NCBI GenBank assembly: GCA_917880885.1
Contig: OU862915.1
Coordinates: 37,146,676 to 37,210,675, forward strand
From: Limnephilus marmoratus
Lineage: Eukaryota > Arthropoda > Insecta > Trichoptera > Limnephilidae
DNA: 64,000 nt
Direction: 5' to 3'
A program made the position numbers and the translations under genes. The notes under the pieces are model-generated. The model was not told the origin of the DNA and made no database searches. It worked only from the letters and a program-made list of their open reading frames with translations. Shown here piece by piece: positions 63,562 to 64,000 of this stretch. The stretch's first letter is position 1; each line of letters begins with the position of its first letter.

Positions 63562-64000
63562 CTGAAATAATAATACCCACATCTTTAGTAAATTATTATT
63601 CAGAGAGAACTTACAAAAATTTGAACAAATAAAGACACAATGCAAAACATAAAAAAATACAACAACCAACATGCCGACACTACAAATTAGTCAAATAAAT
63701 AATATTTTTATAAAACAGTTGTAAGAGAATTTTTGGCTGACTTTTTGACTATCCCATGAAATGAAAATCAATGATGGATTAAGAGGAAGTATTAATGTAA
63801 GGAACCTCAGGGTTCGAGTCTGAGAAGAAACTATAAAAATAGGTGTGATTATTGTGCAGGGAAAGACTGGTGTTTTGGTTGAAATACTAGGATTCTATTC
63901 ATTACAATTTAGATCCTATAATTTTTTGTACATATGAGCATTATTTTCATTGGTTTTTCTTCAGGACAGTACTGAAAAAATCTTTCAGTCCCCAAAATGA
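63562..64000. other. Intron 5' of the first visible exon
   Basis: AT-rich; nothing recognised. Confidence 0.5.

Larger units (their letters stand above)
59449..62255. repeat. Palindromic 415-bp tandem array carrying seven tRNA-like genes
   Basis: Two units in minus orientation (59449-60290) are followed by five in plus orientation (60291-62255; the last is truncated). tRNA starts are spaced by exactly 415 bases within each arm. Units differ by only a few substitutions (e.g. 60790 g for a, 61445 c for t). The turn at about 60285-60300 joins '..gtaacaattatt' to 'ttttcaggtggaaaa'. Each unit has the tRNA-like gene, a T4 tract about 7 bases downstream, and an AT-rich spacer with 'cgacgccacctagcgaggga'. 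Recent amplification, or possibly an assembly artefact. Confidence 0.92.

Overview
The window is a piece of an animal nuclear genome, almost certainly an insect. It is AT-rich, has canonical GT/AG splice sites, long introns, and is packed with non-LTR retrotransposons and short inverted-repeat DNA elements. A sap-feeding hemipteran such as a planthopper would fit, but that placement is inference from overall texture and not a diagnostic marker.

One host gene accounts for all convincing cellular coding sequence. It lies on the minus strand and spans nearly the whole window. Seventeen exons can be joined with every splice phase matching, giving about 863 residues. Order: basic linker, atypical C1 zinc finger, catalytic DH (RhoGEF) domain, PH domain, short coiled coil, a Lbc-family 'RRAETFGGFD' motif, proline-rich segment, and a C-terminal coiled coil. 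This is the AKAP13 (Lbc) / ARHGEF2 / ARHGEF18 / ARHGEF28 group of Rho activators. The N-terminus lies beyond base 64000 and the C-terminus beyond base 1.

Everything else sits in the introns. From left to right: a pogo-like MITE (79-251); an intact RTE-like LINE (2389-5741) with a 9-bp duplication, inserted in an older LINE; several LINE scraps; a decayed mariner (8685-9261); terminal-inverted-repeat MITEs at 12.7, 15.5, 16.5 and 16.8-18.0 kb; a TTAA-flanked MITE (19937-20624) interrupting a LINE; a 3.8-kb CR1/L2-like LINE (21.5-25.3 kb); a Penelope-like scrap (about 27 kb); a broken hAT-like transposase gene (28.2-30.3 kb); nested TTAA elements (31.8-33.1 kb); a LINE cut by another TTAA element (34.4-35.7 kb); a palindromic array (36.3-37.3 kb) inside a 1.9-kb inverted-repeat element; a hAT MITE with perfect 8-bp duplication (40883-41543); a fold-back element with a 94-bp minisatellite core (43.4-45.1 kb); a THAP-domain remnant (46.9 kb); more TTAA and mariner elements (49.5-55.8 kb); and a palindromic 415-bp tandem array carrying seven tRNA-like genes (59.4-62.3 kb).

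The most unusual structure is the tRNA-like array: two head-to-tail units on the minus strand, then five on the plus strand, with constant spacing and near-identity. The best self-proving evidence is the TTAA insertions: removing each element plus one TTAA rejoins the reading frame of the LINE it interrupts.
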